Assembly: GCA_963513935.1 (NCBI GenBank) | Contig: OY740767.1 | Span: 156,246,431 to 156,310,430, forward strand | Length of the DNA: 64,000 bases | Direction of reading: 5' to 3' | DNA from: Aphrophora alni | Taxonomy: Eukaryota > Arthropoda > Insecta > Hemiptera > Aphrophoridae | Part shown: positions 1 to 11,992 of the stretch, in pieces | Layout of the letters: each line of letters begins with the position of its first letter | How positions within the stretch are numbered: position 1 is the stretch's first letter | Program-made: the position numbers and the translations under genes | Notes under the pieces: generated by a model | Databases searched by the model: none | Seen by the model: the letters and a program-made list of their open reading frames with translations, nothing else | What the model was told of the DNA's origin: nothing

Positions 1-1172
1 TCTCCAACTTTTAGAAAGTGCCAGATTCTCAGGGACAGATTTTACAATGTAACTTTACTCGCAACAACTATCAGAGATTAAAAATTTATCATAACTAAAC
101 CCGTCTTTATAACACATTACAACTAGGGAATAATATCTTAAAACAACTTCCATTAGAACTATATACCTATTCATGTAGATCAATATGGCAGTTGAAACCA
201 TGGACTTAACATAGCTTGACTTTCTCACATATGCAAACAAAAAGCCATGAGAAGGAATTTTACAAAGTATACAATACAATGTAAATTACCTCAGATTTTC
301 TGAACCAATGATAATCAAGTGAAGGTATCATTAACCAATCAAAAGATTAACATACAAATTTAAAGGGTAAACGCTTTGAAGATGGCACAAAAATCTGCGT
401 AGCTCACAAGAAACTCACATAAAAAATACAAAGATCATGGTGATAAATAAATACTAATAATTTATTTATATTATTTATATTTATTTATATTTTATATAAC
501 TTATATAAAATACAATCCTTCAAAATTACTCAAGTATCAAAATAGGCTACATTTGTGCGGTTATTAATAAGTAATCCAAGTGTTTAAAGAATATGTACAA
601 TGAATCAAATTAAACCACCAAAGTGAAGTGCTAAGTGCTTATATGTAGTCTAAAGGATTTTTAAAGAGGATATTCCAAAACAATATAAGTGTAATTATTA
701 TATTGTTATTATGCAACACAAATATTATTAATATTCCCCAAGGGCCAAGCCCATACATATTTAAATTTGTTTATGAATCTAAATTAATAAAATATAAAAT
801 GTAGATTACAATGGATTGTAAATTTTATTAGAGTACAATCCAAAGTTTTAAGTAGTACTTAGCATTAAATGCTATGAAAGAGTTGCAGTAATTATGTTAC
901 AATAATTTGTACTATAAACTAAATTCATTTTAATCAATGCCATATGAATGTTAAACATTAAATAACCAAATACATATATCGTATTGAAGTGCATTCACTT
1001 CATGTTATTGTCATATGTAACCATGTCTCATGGTTATTAAATCTTAACACAACAAAGCTGAGTATATTTCTGTACTTGTGCAGTTGGTAGAAAATCCCCA
1101 TATAATAACTATTTAGACTTATAACTTATAATTCAAAGATTGAAAGTTAAGTATTATGTTTACCATGTACAG
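1..1172 (+). other. Intron 2 of DGAT2 copy A (3' part)
   Basis: This stretch precedes the first visible exon of copy A, so by comparison with copy B it is the 3' end of intron 2. It is AT-rich, contains no convincing exon, and ends in a CAG acceptor at 1170-1172. No sequence matching DGAT2 exons 1 or 2 was seen here, so those exons lie upstream of the window. Confidence 0.6.
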
Positions 1173-2351
1173 GAGCAGTCTCAGTATCCAAAGAGAGCAT
1201 AATGTACCTCTTAAATGATAAGAAGGAAAGCAAGGCCTTGACTGTCATAGTAGGAGGAGCTTCTGAGGCATATTTTTGTCGTCCTGGGCCTTATAAACTC
1301 TTACTGAAAAATAGAAAAGGGTTTATTAAAGTTGCACTGGAAACTGGGTAAGTTAAATTCAATAGCTTATGTTTATTTAATAATTTTTACTTGTTCAGAT
1401 TATATCTATAAATTACTATTAAATAAGTTTACAGTTTAATAGGGCACATAGTCTATTATGTCTTACCTTGGAAAGTGGTCCTTAATATTACCTAATAGTA
1501 CAAAAATAGAAAAACACAATAAAATACTAAGGTCTGAAATATTTCGTAAACACGGTTCACTTTTTCAATAAGTAAAGAGTATAAAAAGAAGACTAAATTG
1601 TTGTAGTTTGGTTGCAGAGGATGGATCTATTATGTACTGAAGATCCATCCTCTGCAACTAAATTACAACAAATAATGTTCTTTTTATACTCTTTACTGAT
1701 TGAGAAACTGAACAGTGTTTATAAAATATTTCAGAACTTTAGCGTTTTATTGTGTATTTTTCTATTTGCATACTACTAGGTAATACTAAGGACCACTTTC
1801 CAAGGTAAGCCTGTATCTTCTATCCATACAAAATCTAAACATTATTATTAAATAAATAACCTATGTATGAGGTGTCTATTAAATAACAAGACGTGTTTTT
1901 ACGTCTTAGAGAAAGCAGTGAGAACTGATTGTACGATCATTGGCAGAGAATTAGGATGTGTCTAAACCTGGATGACAAATGTGGGTATAGTTGATTGTGA
2001 AACATTGAATAGTGCACATTTGTTTTCTTTTGTATGCTGGAATAATAAGTAATTTAAAAGTTGAGTAACATATGAGTTTGAGATTTGAAGTAAATTTGAA
2101 CAAAACACCAAAGGAATGTTTTCAAATGCTTACTCAGACTTCTGAGCCTGACACTTATGACAAAACCTAGATGTTTCAGTATGATTCTGAGATGTAACAA
2201 CAGTCAATGCACTGGAAATCATCGTCACATAACCAAGAATGTAAAAGATTGTCAAAAGGGTGTAAATTTGAATTCTGTTGCACAAAAGCTGTCAACCCAG
2301 ACAAAGTTAAGACATGGTGTCCCCCAGGGATCAGTCTTTGATCTGATTCTA

Positions 2352-2382
<31 letters not shown>

Positions 2383-5300
2383 AAAGTGATCTTGTATCAG
2401 CTATTTGTGTGGATAAACTAATCTAATTTGGATAGAATAAAACTTGAATTTGCTTATGATACAACACTAACTTTGAAAACTCAGTAAAAATTCTTGATTA
2501 AAAAGCGTTCTTACATATGAATGCCACTGATCGGTATTTATCTGAAAATAATTTATACAATAATTCTGATCAAACTAAATTTATGTTTCAATATAAAGCA
2601 CTGCTCAGGCACCAAGTGTTTTGAAGAGTGAGGAGAACTCGAAGAAATACCTTCAGTAAAGTTCTTGCGTCTCCTCATTGACAATAGACTCACTTGTAAT
2701 GAGGATGTCTCCATCATTAGTGCTAAAATTAAATTAAAGCAATATTGCAAAAGTTTAATTCTACTAATAGCTTATTATGAGATAATATATCCACATGGAG
2801 ATATGAGATATGGAATTTTAATCTGGGGAAATTCGTCTGTACAGAATCTGAGAAGAGTATTTACTCTACAAAAAGCTATTAGAATTCTAGCTGGACAACA
2901 ACAGTCCATATTATTGAAATGCTTTTTGTGATTTGGTATTCTCACCAAATTTATATACTTGAAGTGATCCTATATTTTAAATTTGAGTGTGTTCATGACC
3001 AAAACAAGGAGATATACACCAGTAAAGTTTGAAATTATAGACATATAGAGTTGGATTTTTACAGTAAACTTTCATTACAAACAGGTGCAATAAGCTTCCT
3101 GACAACATTAAAGTTATCCAAAATTGCAAATTATTTAAAACACCCTAAAGCTTGTTTTGAAGTTTGGTGCTTTCTATTCTATGGAGGAGTTTATGCACTA
3201 TGGTGTTATTAATGGGCCTAATTAATTATTGAGGAGATTTAACAAAAGAAGGTGAGCACCTTCAAAATCAATAATATTCTATTTGTAATGTAAGCATGGG
3301 CATTTATACTTTTGGTAACTGCATTTTGAAAAATTAAATTGTATTTTGTGTATGGTTAAATGTATTAAATTTTACTGTGTATAAAAAATGTTATATCTTA
3401 TTGATTAAGATAAATAGCAAATAAAGTCCAATATGATTTTTTAAAAAAAGTTTTATTTAAAAAAGGAATCACAGAATTAGAATTATTAAAAAAAAAAAAA
3501 AAAAAAAATCAAAAACCAGATTGCGTGTTGTTAAAATTAACACAATCAAAATTAAAATTAACTAAAATGTATTATTTGTATATTGAATTTATTATGATAT
3601 ATTAACATGTATTAGTGAACCATTGAACCATTGAACTGTAAACAAGCTTGCCGTTTTCCCCACCTGGGTCATTTGAATCAGTATAACATGCAACTCAAAT
3701 ATGCACGATGTATTTCCCAAATTTTGTCCGTACACACTTTTGAATTTTACTGTTGAATAGATTATAAAAAAAAAAGATGAAAATGTGTTGACATATTTCC
3801 CATAAAACAATTTGTTGATTTTTAAATAAATTGTGAAGTTATAACAATTTTTAAATTTATAAACATTATAAACAATTATGATAAAAATGAAAAATTTAAG
3901 CAACAAATTTTTTAGTTTTTGAATTATTTTTAAAATAAGATACAATTTTTAATTTTTAGGACAAAAAGTGGAGGATATATTTGGGAAATGTTTTAACATT
4001 GTCTTTATGGGAGTATAAATCTAATATGGGGGGTACTTTTACCACCCTTTTACATTGCCAGAAATCAAAGACCTAGTTTTGCACATTTATTTATGTAAAA
4101 TTTTCAAACGCTTTTATTTTCCAAATATATAGAAGGAAAATACAGGGATTTGCTAAAATTCTCAATCTTGGTCTTGTACTGTACAATATATTAACGTACA
4201 ATATGCCACAGGTATGAGACATGACAGGTGCAAAGTTTGCAAGTTGCTGCTGCTTTCCTTTCTTGTAGTGAAGACCTGGATAAAACAAGTGGCCACCTAC
4301 AAGGACAGTTGTATATCACTAATACCTGATTGACAAAGTGGCAAATATAAGCTAGTTCTTCTAAATCTCAATATATATTTACTGTTGGGAAAGGCATCAG
4401 TGTCCCAGTTAAACTAGATAATGACATTCTACCACGATGCACATTCATTAAGTAACTAGGATTTCACTTTGACCATCAAGAATAAAAACAGATGTAAATA
4501 ACCTATACTCTAGCTCCTGGGTAGACGATCTGCCCTTTGACTCGATAACAAGCTACAATTCTAAAACCTATTTGGACTTATGGTACTAGGCCCGTTTTAA
4601 ACTCTTTTAGCGCCCCTGGGCAAATTAAAGAGATGCCCTCCCCCCATTATTTCATCTTTGCCAGTTTTGGTTCGGGAGGGATTTCTCCCTTAACTCCACC
4701 AAACTCCTTTTATTTGGTGTGTCAGTAAGTCTTTCCATTATCCACCACCTATGGACCCGCCGTGTCCCGGACTGGCTACCGGCTACTGTAAAAACTTGCA
4801 AGTATTATTACTGCAGTTACAGGCGTAGGTGTTATGATTAACGTCACAACATAACAACCTTGTATTTTACAGTATCACGGACCACTCACCCACCCTAAAT
4901 AATAGTTCTTAATTATTGCAAACGTTTATTTCTATACATAACCATAGCTCATTTTATTTCAACTGTATGTTCACTTTTTAAATGAGTCTTGTAAAACAAC
5001 TTTAATACTTCAAACATAATATCTCTTATTTCCTTTATACTTTCTTTCTCTTATTACTATACTTTATATATATTTTTATATATTCCTCATACTTTCTCCT
5101 TATATCCTATTTACATTATTGTTTTTTTTTCTAATGATCTTTGATGTAGCAAAACTATCAATTATATCTTTGAAGTCAAGCTTCATTGTAATGTCACTTT
5201 GCGTACATAACAGCATTAAGCTATTCAGCTTTTCGTCTTTTATTGTAGAACGATTTTCAGATTGTATTCTTTTCAAGGCCGAAAAGCTCCTCTTAGCTGT

Positions 5301-8300
5301 GCAATTAATGATTGGCAATGTTAAGTAAATTCGAATAGCTACCACCAAGTTTGGGAATGTACTTTCTAAGCTGTATTTTTTTATATATTCGTAGCACTCC
5401 CTAATTTTTGTGATGTTTTCAGCTTCCATATAAAATTTAAAATGTAGACACTCTTGCACAAAGTCTTCCATGTAAATGTCATTGGAGTAACATTGAGCTA
5501 CCCTTTGAGACTGCTCTCTTATATCGTCATTCTGCTTTTCTCTAAGAGAGCTGAAATTTTCAAATCGTTGTGTTTCAGTAAGATTAAATTTTGGCAAATA
5601 GAGGCTTTACAATTACTACCATTGAATGAATTTATACGGACGAGGTGATTTTTGCGATGGGCGGGTGAAGAGGGGGCAAAACGAGTTTTCTGTTTCGGAC
5701 GCTATTTTCTAACTGATAAGCATGGAAATGTTACCAAATTGTTCAGAAAGATCTGAAGAATGGTTGTGCTACCTTAAAATTTTGATTTTTCAGGTCTATA
5801 ATTTTTTATAGTTTTTTAAATTTATAAACTTTTATCGACATATACTGACTTAATACTGGTCAATTAAAAAAAAAAAAATTATGACCCAAAACCCTTTCGC
5901 CCCTTGTACGCTTGCGCCCCTGGGCAAGTGCCCATGTTGCCCAGTTATAGAATCGGGCCTGTATGGTACTGAACTTTGAGCCACTGCAAGGAAGTTCAAC
6001 ATTTAATGAATGCAGAGTGTCCAAAATAACATTCTGAGTCCTTGTGGATACACCCTGGTATATTTGTAACTCTGAGATACACGACTATCAGCAAATGTCA
6101 ACTATCAAGGAAAAAAATGTTCATTACAAAAGAAATAATGAGAAGAATTATGTTTTGTCAGAAGACTGAAGCTAGCAGATGTGCTATTTAATTAGGAAGG
6201 ATAGGGCAATGGCTATAATGTCATTCTTATCTGAACAGATCTAATTATAATTTGTGACTGATTGTAGATTAAAATTAAAAATTGCAATATGGTGTATTCA
6301 ATGGATCTCAAGAGGGATTATGATGTCTGTTCATTGACCCGACTAGCTAAACCCGGATAATTATTTTAATCCTTCTAATTTCTTTTACAGATAATTTAAA
6401 AAAAAAAAGTTAATTAATATAATATTTATTTAATTTATATATTCTTTGTTTGACCTACAGAACATCTTTAGTACCAATATTTAACTTTGGAGAGACAGAT
6501 TTGTACGACCAATATGACAGTCCTCCAGGTTCATTCATGCGTCGTATTCAGGACTTCTTACGTACAAACTTTGGATTTTGTCCTATTATACCAAAGGGAA
6601 GAAGTTTCTTTGGTCTTACATTCAGTATAATTCCAAAAAAACATCCTGTCACTACTGTTGGTAAGAAAACTATATTTTATTGTAACATGTTAATGTTTCA
6701 AGTAGAAATTTATTACTAAATATCAACCTAATACTTGGTATGAGAAACAATAAACTAACATATTACTTTAACCACGGGGAAATACTATTATATATTAAAG
6801 AATATATTTGTAATAAGAGCAAATTACGAGATATTATCTATATTTTTGTATAGTTTAAACAAGTTGCTTGAAACATGGTATAAGGTATGGAATGTGTTAG
6901 AAAGGACATTAGGGGCTATGCGATCTTAGCATGTACTGTTAACTTTGCTTATGCAGGGAAAGTGTATACAAGATGGTTGAGTGTACGGGAATCTTGCTTT
7001 CATAGGTGTGCTGTGCTTACAATAAGGGCTAATCAGTCTGTTCTTTATCAGTAAAGCTATCAGTAAAAAATAAAGAGTTTTTATCCATCATGGTTTTATA
7101 AAAAAAAAACAGCTTAACCCAAGCATTTAGAAACAAAATTTATTTTGTTTTTACTGTTTATGTTTTGTCACAATAGTTGTGAGATTATTTGGACACAAAT
7201 AGGCTGCCGGAACCATAAACATTTAAGCTAGAAAATACAAAACCTTGAGGAATGTGTAAACCATAGAACCCAAATGATTTAAATTCAAAAGATTCGGACC
7301 TGAAACATATCAACTAAAATTGACTCTGTTGTTAGAATCTTACTCCAAAAACATAATGAGCAAGTTACAAAAAAAAAGCAATACTATACTGTTCACAAAA
7401 TAGGCCTTAGAGGTCACAGGGAAACCCAATATTCTTTATTTCCTGAAAATTGTTTAGACTTAGTATCAATGCTTGCTAGTTTAGATAACATGCTTTTTGA
7501 TCACATAAATAATTCTTCTGTCTCTAAGTATAAATCACACAACACTCAAAATGAGTTATTAGATTGCATGTACAGTATGTATATAGAAGAACTACAAATT
7601 GATATAAACAAGGTAGAATTTGTCTCTGTTCAAGCATATGAAACTACAGACATCTTGTCATTTTGTAATTGTATTTTGTTTTATTAAAGAAATAAACCTG
7701 CTGGGATTCCTTTGTTTTGTAGACGTCCATGACTCGAACTGGGCATGGCTTTTTTTGAAATATTAGAAAATTGCCTTGAGCCTTATAAATTTGAAGAAAA
7801 ACTCATAGCCTAAGCCTATGATAGATCAAATGTTATGAGTGGAACCATTGGTAGAGTACAAACTTTAATAAAGTCAGTATTTAAGAATACCAAGTAGGAT
7901 ATGTGTATTGCTATGCTCACCAGCTAAATTTAGTAATTAAAAATGCTTACCCTAGCATAAAGTTAATTAATTTTTTTTGTAAATATTACTGGATTCCTAA
8001 GCTTTCTCTCAATTTCACCAAAATGTATGAAAACCTGTGATAAAACCTTACACTCTGTTCCTTAAACACGTTGGAATTTTCACTCATGAGACATAAGCTC
8101 ATAAAACATTTTGAAAAAACTGAAAAGATAAAAGAGTGGGATGATATCACAATTAGGGAAGCTAGTGATTTAAAAAAAGAGTCTTAGATATTAAAAACTT
8201 ATTTATTTTCTCAACTTATTTTATGATGAAATTGGAATATGTTGCCATTTTGTAATAAAATCCAGGGGAAAAAATCAAATAATATTCCATTTGCCAATAC

Positions 8301-11300
8301 GTTTACAATACTTGAGAAAGCCATGTCTGACATTCAAAAAATATGAGGATCTAAAAAACAATTCATCCGGGATCCCTCTTCAGCAACAATTAAAGAAAAG
8401 TGAGGTAAATGAAAATTGAATTTTCAGTTGTTAAGAAGTTTGAGATATAATTAATTGTGATACAACTTCGGTACTGGTTCCAAAATATTCTGAAATATTT
8501 GAAAGTTTTCCCCACATTAGATCCCAAAATTGTTTTCTTTTTATTACTTTCCCAACGACAATGATAAACACATTTTTTATAAAGTTCAATAAACTTATTT
8601 TTAAAGAAAAATTAAAGAGTGAACTTTCAGTTGTTTATAGGAATGACATTTTCAAGGATATAAAAAGTGTTACCAGGTGGTTTGACTTTTTTTGTCCAGA
8701 GCGACTTTAAATCACTTTTTCTGAAACTTCTTAAAGCTCTCCAAATAATCGTTACTACCCCAATAACAACAACTGAGTCAGAGAGATGTTTTAACACATT
8801 AAAAAGGAGATGAAGAGCCAAGCAGAGGCGGCCCTACATAAAGACCTTGTGTATCCGCCAATCACAGCTTGGCAATGAAAGTGAAGAACAGACGATGGTA
8901 AAATCTCAAAATAATCTGCATGTCTTTTTTAACTATTATATAATACTGCATAACTATTTTCACAGTTTATTTTATTTGAAGGCGGTTTGCAGGGTGGGTA
9001 TCAACTTAGGGATAATTGTAGCATTAGTATTGGCCACACTGTCTATATTCTGACTGTCACATTCGGTCAACTTTCACAGTCACTTACAACAATTTATAGG
9101 TTATGTTTGACATTTGTGTTACATGATCCTGTGAAAACTATTTAATTTTGTTTGTGAAATAGTTTTATTATTATTAAATTAAAATGTCAGGAAATAGTAA
9201 AAGGGAAAGAGACATTGCATGAAACTGAGTCGGGAAGTGCTAAAAGAAAAAAAGAAACCATTCTGAGAAAACTAAGATTAGTGGTTCAATCGTTTGATTT
9301 GTAAATAATAGCAATAATTTAAGTACGGATAATAATGTTAAGGAAGGAACTCAATATGAAGCAGTTCATTCCTCTAGCACTGCCCCGAATTTCCACCTAG
9401 TACCAAGTGACGAATTAATCTCAGACAAGTCTGAGGAAGGATTGCTCATATCAGAAAATGAGAACATAGGTCTAAGTTGTCTTAAATTGTAAAGGGAAGG
9501 CCCTTATTCTGAGTTTCGCCTTGGGCCCCGCAATTTCTAGGACCGCCACTGGAGCCAAGACCATATAAATTCATTGCGAATATATTCTGTCCTTAAGGAT
9601 GTTATCTTACAAATTCCAAACTTCAATAACAGAGTCATTAACATGTTCGCTTATTGAAAGGACAGGCGCACTTATAGCTCCTTTACAAATAGAACAATAT
9701 AGCAGTTAGCGGTCTTTCTTCAAAATTTACTTTAGGAAATACAAGTAAGTTCCCTTTTATTTTAGAAACTACAAATAATAACAATTTCATCGTGAGATAT
9801 TTGTTAGTTTGATTGACGAATTGAATTACCTACCTCATACAGGCCTTATAGACTTGGTGTGGCACACCGGAAATTCCAAATAATACCAGACCAGTTTTGG
9901 TACAATATAAAATATTAGATTATTTTGTACATTAGCCCTCACCCTGCTACAAAAATCACGAGCCGTCAGTTATAAAGGCCTTATTGTAGCTCAAGTGCAA
10001 ATAAAATTGAAGTACCAGATACAAGTACCCTGTTCAATGCAGGGAGATTTTCCTAAAATTTTACCTTATGCTGTTACATTAGATAGATACAACAGACATA
10101 TTTCATTTTATTTAGTCCTCCCCACAATATACATTGCATAAGATAAGTCATTAAATTATAAGGCACAAGATATTATAAATAAGCCACAGAAAAAAAAAAA
10201 ATCCAACTATAAAAACAATATAAATTGTACAGGCCTAGGTACAAAGTAATTTATAAAGTGTCTATCAAATCCTTTTCTACTTATAAATAATATCAACAAT
10301 AAAATATCTAAAACAATCCAAAATTTATAGAAACACAATACGATAATTAAATACAATTTTACAGTACATTAAGAAAGAAATACAATAAAAAAATTATATA
10401 AATGATAAGGATACTCAGCAGGAAATCACACCCATCTACAAAACAGAGAGTCAATGCAGAAACTCCTACACAGAGTAAAAAGATCCAGACAACAGTAGTT
10501 GTCTAAGGCTGTTTTTAAAAGATGTATAATTTTACAAACTTGTTATACTTAGGGGGAGCTTATTCATCAATTTATCACTGTGCTGTGAAGGAAGTTGACT
10601 GTACACTTTCAACCTGCTGTCTAGCATGATTTGTAAAACATTTTTGATCCTAGTTCCTTACCATATCAACAGCCTTACACTATATAATTTTTTAACATCT
10701 TAAGGCACTGCAGTCCAAATTTGTTTAATCTAAATCCAAGAATAAGAATAAGCACCTCAAAACAGATATATTCACAAAAACCTCAAAATCTATTTTTGAC
10801 TCGTCACATAACTTTCTGTATAGCATCTATACACGAGAAAGTAAAATATTAGAGTTCTCGCTACACTGCAGTGCTGTATTCTGTTACTATACAGTTTATT
10901 CCTAAGAAATAACATGGAGAAATTTCTAGAAATTCATGCACATTAGCAAGGGCGTACCCAGGATCAAAACTAAGGGGGGGGGGGAGCAAGCCATGGTCAT
11001 TCAATATACAATTGATTATTAAAATAGTTATTTCAAGAATTGTATTAAATTCCAGCAACAAAATATATAATAAAGTTAAAGCCCCTCGCTGGGTACGCCC
11101 ATGCACATTAGAGTGCATTAGGGGCAGTTATTTTTAGAGTTCTGTTAGACAAAATTTTATTTGTTAGATTCTGTATTTCTTTCTACTTTTATTATGAATG
11201 AGTGATGTCAATTTAATTATTACTATTCCAAAATAGAATGATATATATTTTTATTTCATTACCATTTATTTAATATTTTTACAATAAATTACCTCATCTT

Positions 11301-11695
11301 ATATCCGTCAGGAAACCTATTTTCTTCCTTTTTTAAAGTGATGAATTCCAGGATTTCTTTCCCATCATTAGATAAATTCAGAATCACTCATTTTAGGTCC
11401 TGATAGAAGTCCTGAAATGTGTCCTTTAAAAAAGAAAAAATTCGGTTATGTGTTGGATATAAGTTAAGGTACTTTTTTTCTATTCAATTTGACCTGGATA
11501 AAAAATGAGTTCATTATTGGTTTTTCTGTTACAGTTGGTAAACCCATAACTGTACAAAGAGTAGAAAACCCTACTCAAGAACAAATTGATCAACTGCATG
11601 AAACATTTACAAAGGAATTGATCCAACTATTTGAAGAAAATAAACAAAAATTTGAAACCGATCCAGAAAAAATGAAATTAATATTGGTATCTTAA
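1173..11695 (+). CDS. DGAT2: DGAT2/MOGAT-family acyltransferase, copy A (3' three exons only)
   Basis: This is the C-terminal half of a diacylglycerol (or monoacylglycerol) O-acyltransferase 2, which transfers acyl-CoA to a glyceride at the ER or lipid droplet. Exons are 1173-1347, 6461-6660 and 11535-11695 (stop TAA 11693-11695), all with AG acceptors and GT donors, giving about 177 residues. Exon 1173-1347 carries the family block VGGASEA and the acyltransferase motif KNRKGFIKVALETG. Exon 6461-6660 opens with TSLVPIFNFGETDLYDQ, and the last exon has [13 protein letters not shown]. The two internal exons match copy B exactly in length (175 and 200 bp) and all three match in phase; the last exon is 161 versus 158 bp. 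The reading frame is intact, so the gene appears functional as far as visible. The N-terminal membrane segments and the HPHG-type motif are outside the window. DGAT2 and MOGAT cannot be separated from sequence alone. Confidence 0.93.
1462..1809. repeat. Long imperfect hairpin (inverted repeat) in intron 3 of copy A
   Basis: The sequence starting CTTACCTTGGAAAGTGGTCC at 1462 is the reverse complement of the one ending CCAAGGTAAG at 1809. The arms are about 165 bp each, meeting around a short loop near 1635, with scattered mismatches and small indels. Each arm contains a copy of a GGATGGATCT / AGATCCATCC block beside the loop. No obvious target duplication was found. It is probably a fold-back (MITE-like) element or an inverted duplication within the intron. 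Confidence 0.75.
2157..3160 (+). pseudogene. Non-LTR retrotransposon (jockey/CR1-type) reverse transcriptase relic
   Basis: Broken reading frames keep the family's reverse transcriptase signature. RHGVPQGSVFDLILFLIYI (about 2311-2370) corresponds to the conserved HGVPQGSVLGPxLFLIYIN region, interrupted just afterwards by a TA dinucleotide expansion. Later KFLRLLIDNRLTCNEDVS (about 2660-2715), YGILIWGNS (about 2811-2837), VFTLQKAIRILAG (about 2857-2895) and KLPDNIKVIQNCKLFKT (about 3090-3140) follow in the order typical of LINE ORF2 C-termini. The catalytic FADD-box region is not recognisable, and several frameshifts and stops are present. It lies inside intron 3 of copy A, in the same orientation, and is dead. 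Confidence 0.75.
4587..5961 (-). mobile_element. hAT transposon, internally deleted, with TIRs and 8-bp TSD
   Basis: The ends TAGGCCCGTTTTA (4587 on) and the reverse complement of 5949-5961, CAGGCCCGATTCT, form short terminal inverted repeats. Both sides are flanked by the direct repeat TATGGTAC (4579-4586 and 5962-5969), the 8-bp target duplication expected for hAT. Subterminal GCGCCCCTGGGCA boxes also occur in inverted orientation near both ends. The only transposase piece left is the C-terminal dimerisation region on the minus strand (5100-5597). It sits in intron 3 of copy A. Confidence 0.88.
5100..5597 (-). pseudogene. hAT transposase C-terminal dimerisation domain (fragment)
   Basis: This is an open frame of 165 residues. 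FPNLVVAIRIYLTLPIIN (about residues 81-98) followed by CTAKRSFSALKRIQSENRST (about 99-118) is the hAT C-terminal dimerisation signature, in which the usual text is LP(V/I)(T/S)xxxxERSFSxLKxIK. Full-length hAT transposases of the ZMYM1-like type are about 600-800 residues, so the BED/zinc finger and RNase H-like catalytic core are missing. The start Met is simply the first in the surviving frame. It is enclosed by the TIRs of the element at 4587-5961. Confidence 0.85.
6661..7344 (+). other. Intron 4 of copy A, no recognisable feature
   Basis: This runs from the donor GTAAGA of copy A exon 4 to the first recognisable codons of the hAT relic. It is AT-rich with no gene, hairpin or repeat that I can support. 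The outer end of the hAT relic may lie here, but its TIR could not be located. Confidence 0.4.
7345..9660 (+). pseudogene. hAT (ZMYM1-like, DUF4371-type) transposase relic, split by a younger hAT
   Basis: Degenerate frames preserve the order of a ZMYM1-like hAT transposase. RGHRETQYSLFPE and LDLVSMLASLDNML lie about 7405-7490. NTQNELLDCMYSMYIEELQ (about 7541-7597) and YETTD (about 7640) correspond to the DUF4371 block IQNELL...DETTD, with the catalytic Asp position now Tyr. EPYKFEEKLIAQAYD (about 7775-7820, with an in-frame stop) and YCYAHQLNLVIKNAYPSIK follow to about 7960. The dimerisation block LLKALQIIVTTPITTTESERCF is at about 8730-8795. The frame is interrupted by the insertion at 8823-9551 and resumes with INSLRIYSVLKDVILQIPNF at about 9568-9627. 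It lies in intron 4 of copy A. Multiple frameshifts and stops show it is long dead. Confidence 0.82.
8823..9551 (+). mobile_element. Non-autonomous hAT (729 bp) nested in an older hAT relic
   Basis: The left end CAGAGGCGGCCCTAC and the reverse complement of the right end, CAGTGGCGGTCCTAG, are typical hAT TIRs. The 8-bp direct repeat GAGCCAAG flanks the element (8815-8822 and 9552-9559). Removing the insert and one repeat restores colinearity of the surrounding hAT dimerisation domain. Inside, a start at 9184 (MSGNSKRERDIA) followed by frameshifted basic, Lys-rich sequence looks like the N-terminus of a ZMYM-like hAT protein. The rest of the transposase is deleted. Confidence 0.88.
10425..10700 (-). 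pseudogene. LINE reverse transcriptase C-terminal fragment
   Basis: The minus strand reads HSDKLMNKLPLSITSL followed, after one stop, by NYTSFKNSLRQLLLSGSFYS. This matches the tail of non-LTR retrotransposon proteins, where a run like NKLPxxI...FKxxLKxxLL...FYSVxEFL precedes the stop. Only this tail is readable. The assignment rests on a short match. Confidence 0.45.
10947..11103. mobile_element. hAT-type MITE, 157 bp, with 8-bp TSD
   Basis: The ends CAAGGGCGTACCCAG and (reverse complement of the right end) CATGGGCGTACCCAG form 15-bp TIRs. They are flanked by the direct repeat CACATTAG (10939-10946 and 11104-11111). A G-tract lies just inside the left end. No coding sequence. It is similar in design to the MITE at 17970-18236. 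It sits in intron 4 of copy A, about 430 bp before the last exon. Confidence 0.85.
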
Positions 11696-11740
11696 TGAAG
11701 ATACAGTTCATTATACCACTACCAAATACTTAAAGCACCA

Positions 11741-11746
11741 AATAAA
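11741..11746 (+). promoter_or_regulatory. Candidate polyadenylation signal of copy A
   Basis: AATAAA lies 45 bases after the stop codon of copy A. Other AATAAA-like hexamers occur farther downstream in this AT-rich DNA, so the used site is uncertain. Confidence 0.35.
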
Positions 11747-11866
11747 AAACACTCAATTTTCACAACAATTTTTTGTAACAAGATAACTTGTTACATGTAC
11801 ATAAATCTTCATAATGGTGTAACTTCACTGTTACAAAACTTTGTATACAATCATGTACTTAAGATA

Positions 11867-11977
11867 CAATCTTGTTGAGCACTGTGGTGAAATTCACAAT
11901 AATAATTCGAATTTGCCCCTAACAACAATCACTGGAAGTTCCAGTGATTGTGGTTAGGGGCAAATTCGAATTATTAA
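11867..11977. mobile_element. Hairpin element with 15-bp target duplication, downstream of copy A
   Basis: A near-perfect inverted repeat of about 36 bp per arm (11904-11975; AATTCGAATTTGCCCC at the outer ends) is preceded by a 35-bp segment containing GAGCACTGTGGTG. The unit is flanked by the 15-bp direct repeat CATGTACTTAAGATA (11852-11866 and 11978-11992). The flank length is unlike hAT or mariner and resembles target-primed retroposition. It shares a CACCACAnTGCTC tail block with the element at 29571-29774 and may lie in the 3'UTR or just beyond it. Confidence 0.7.
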
Positions 11978-11992
11978 CATGTACTTAAGATA

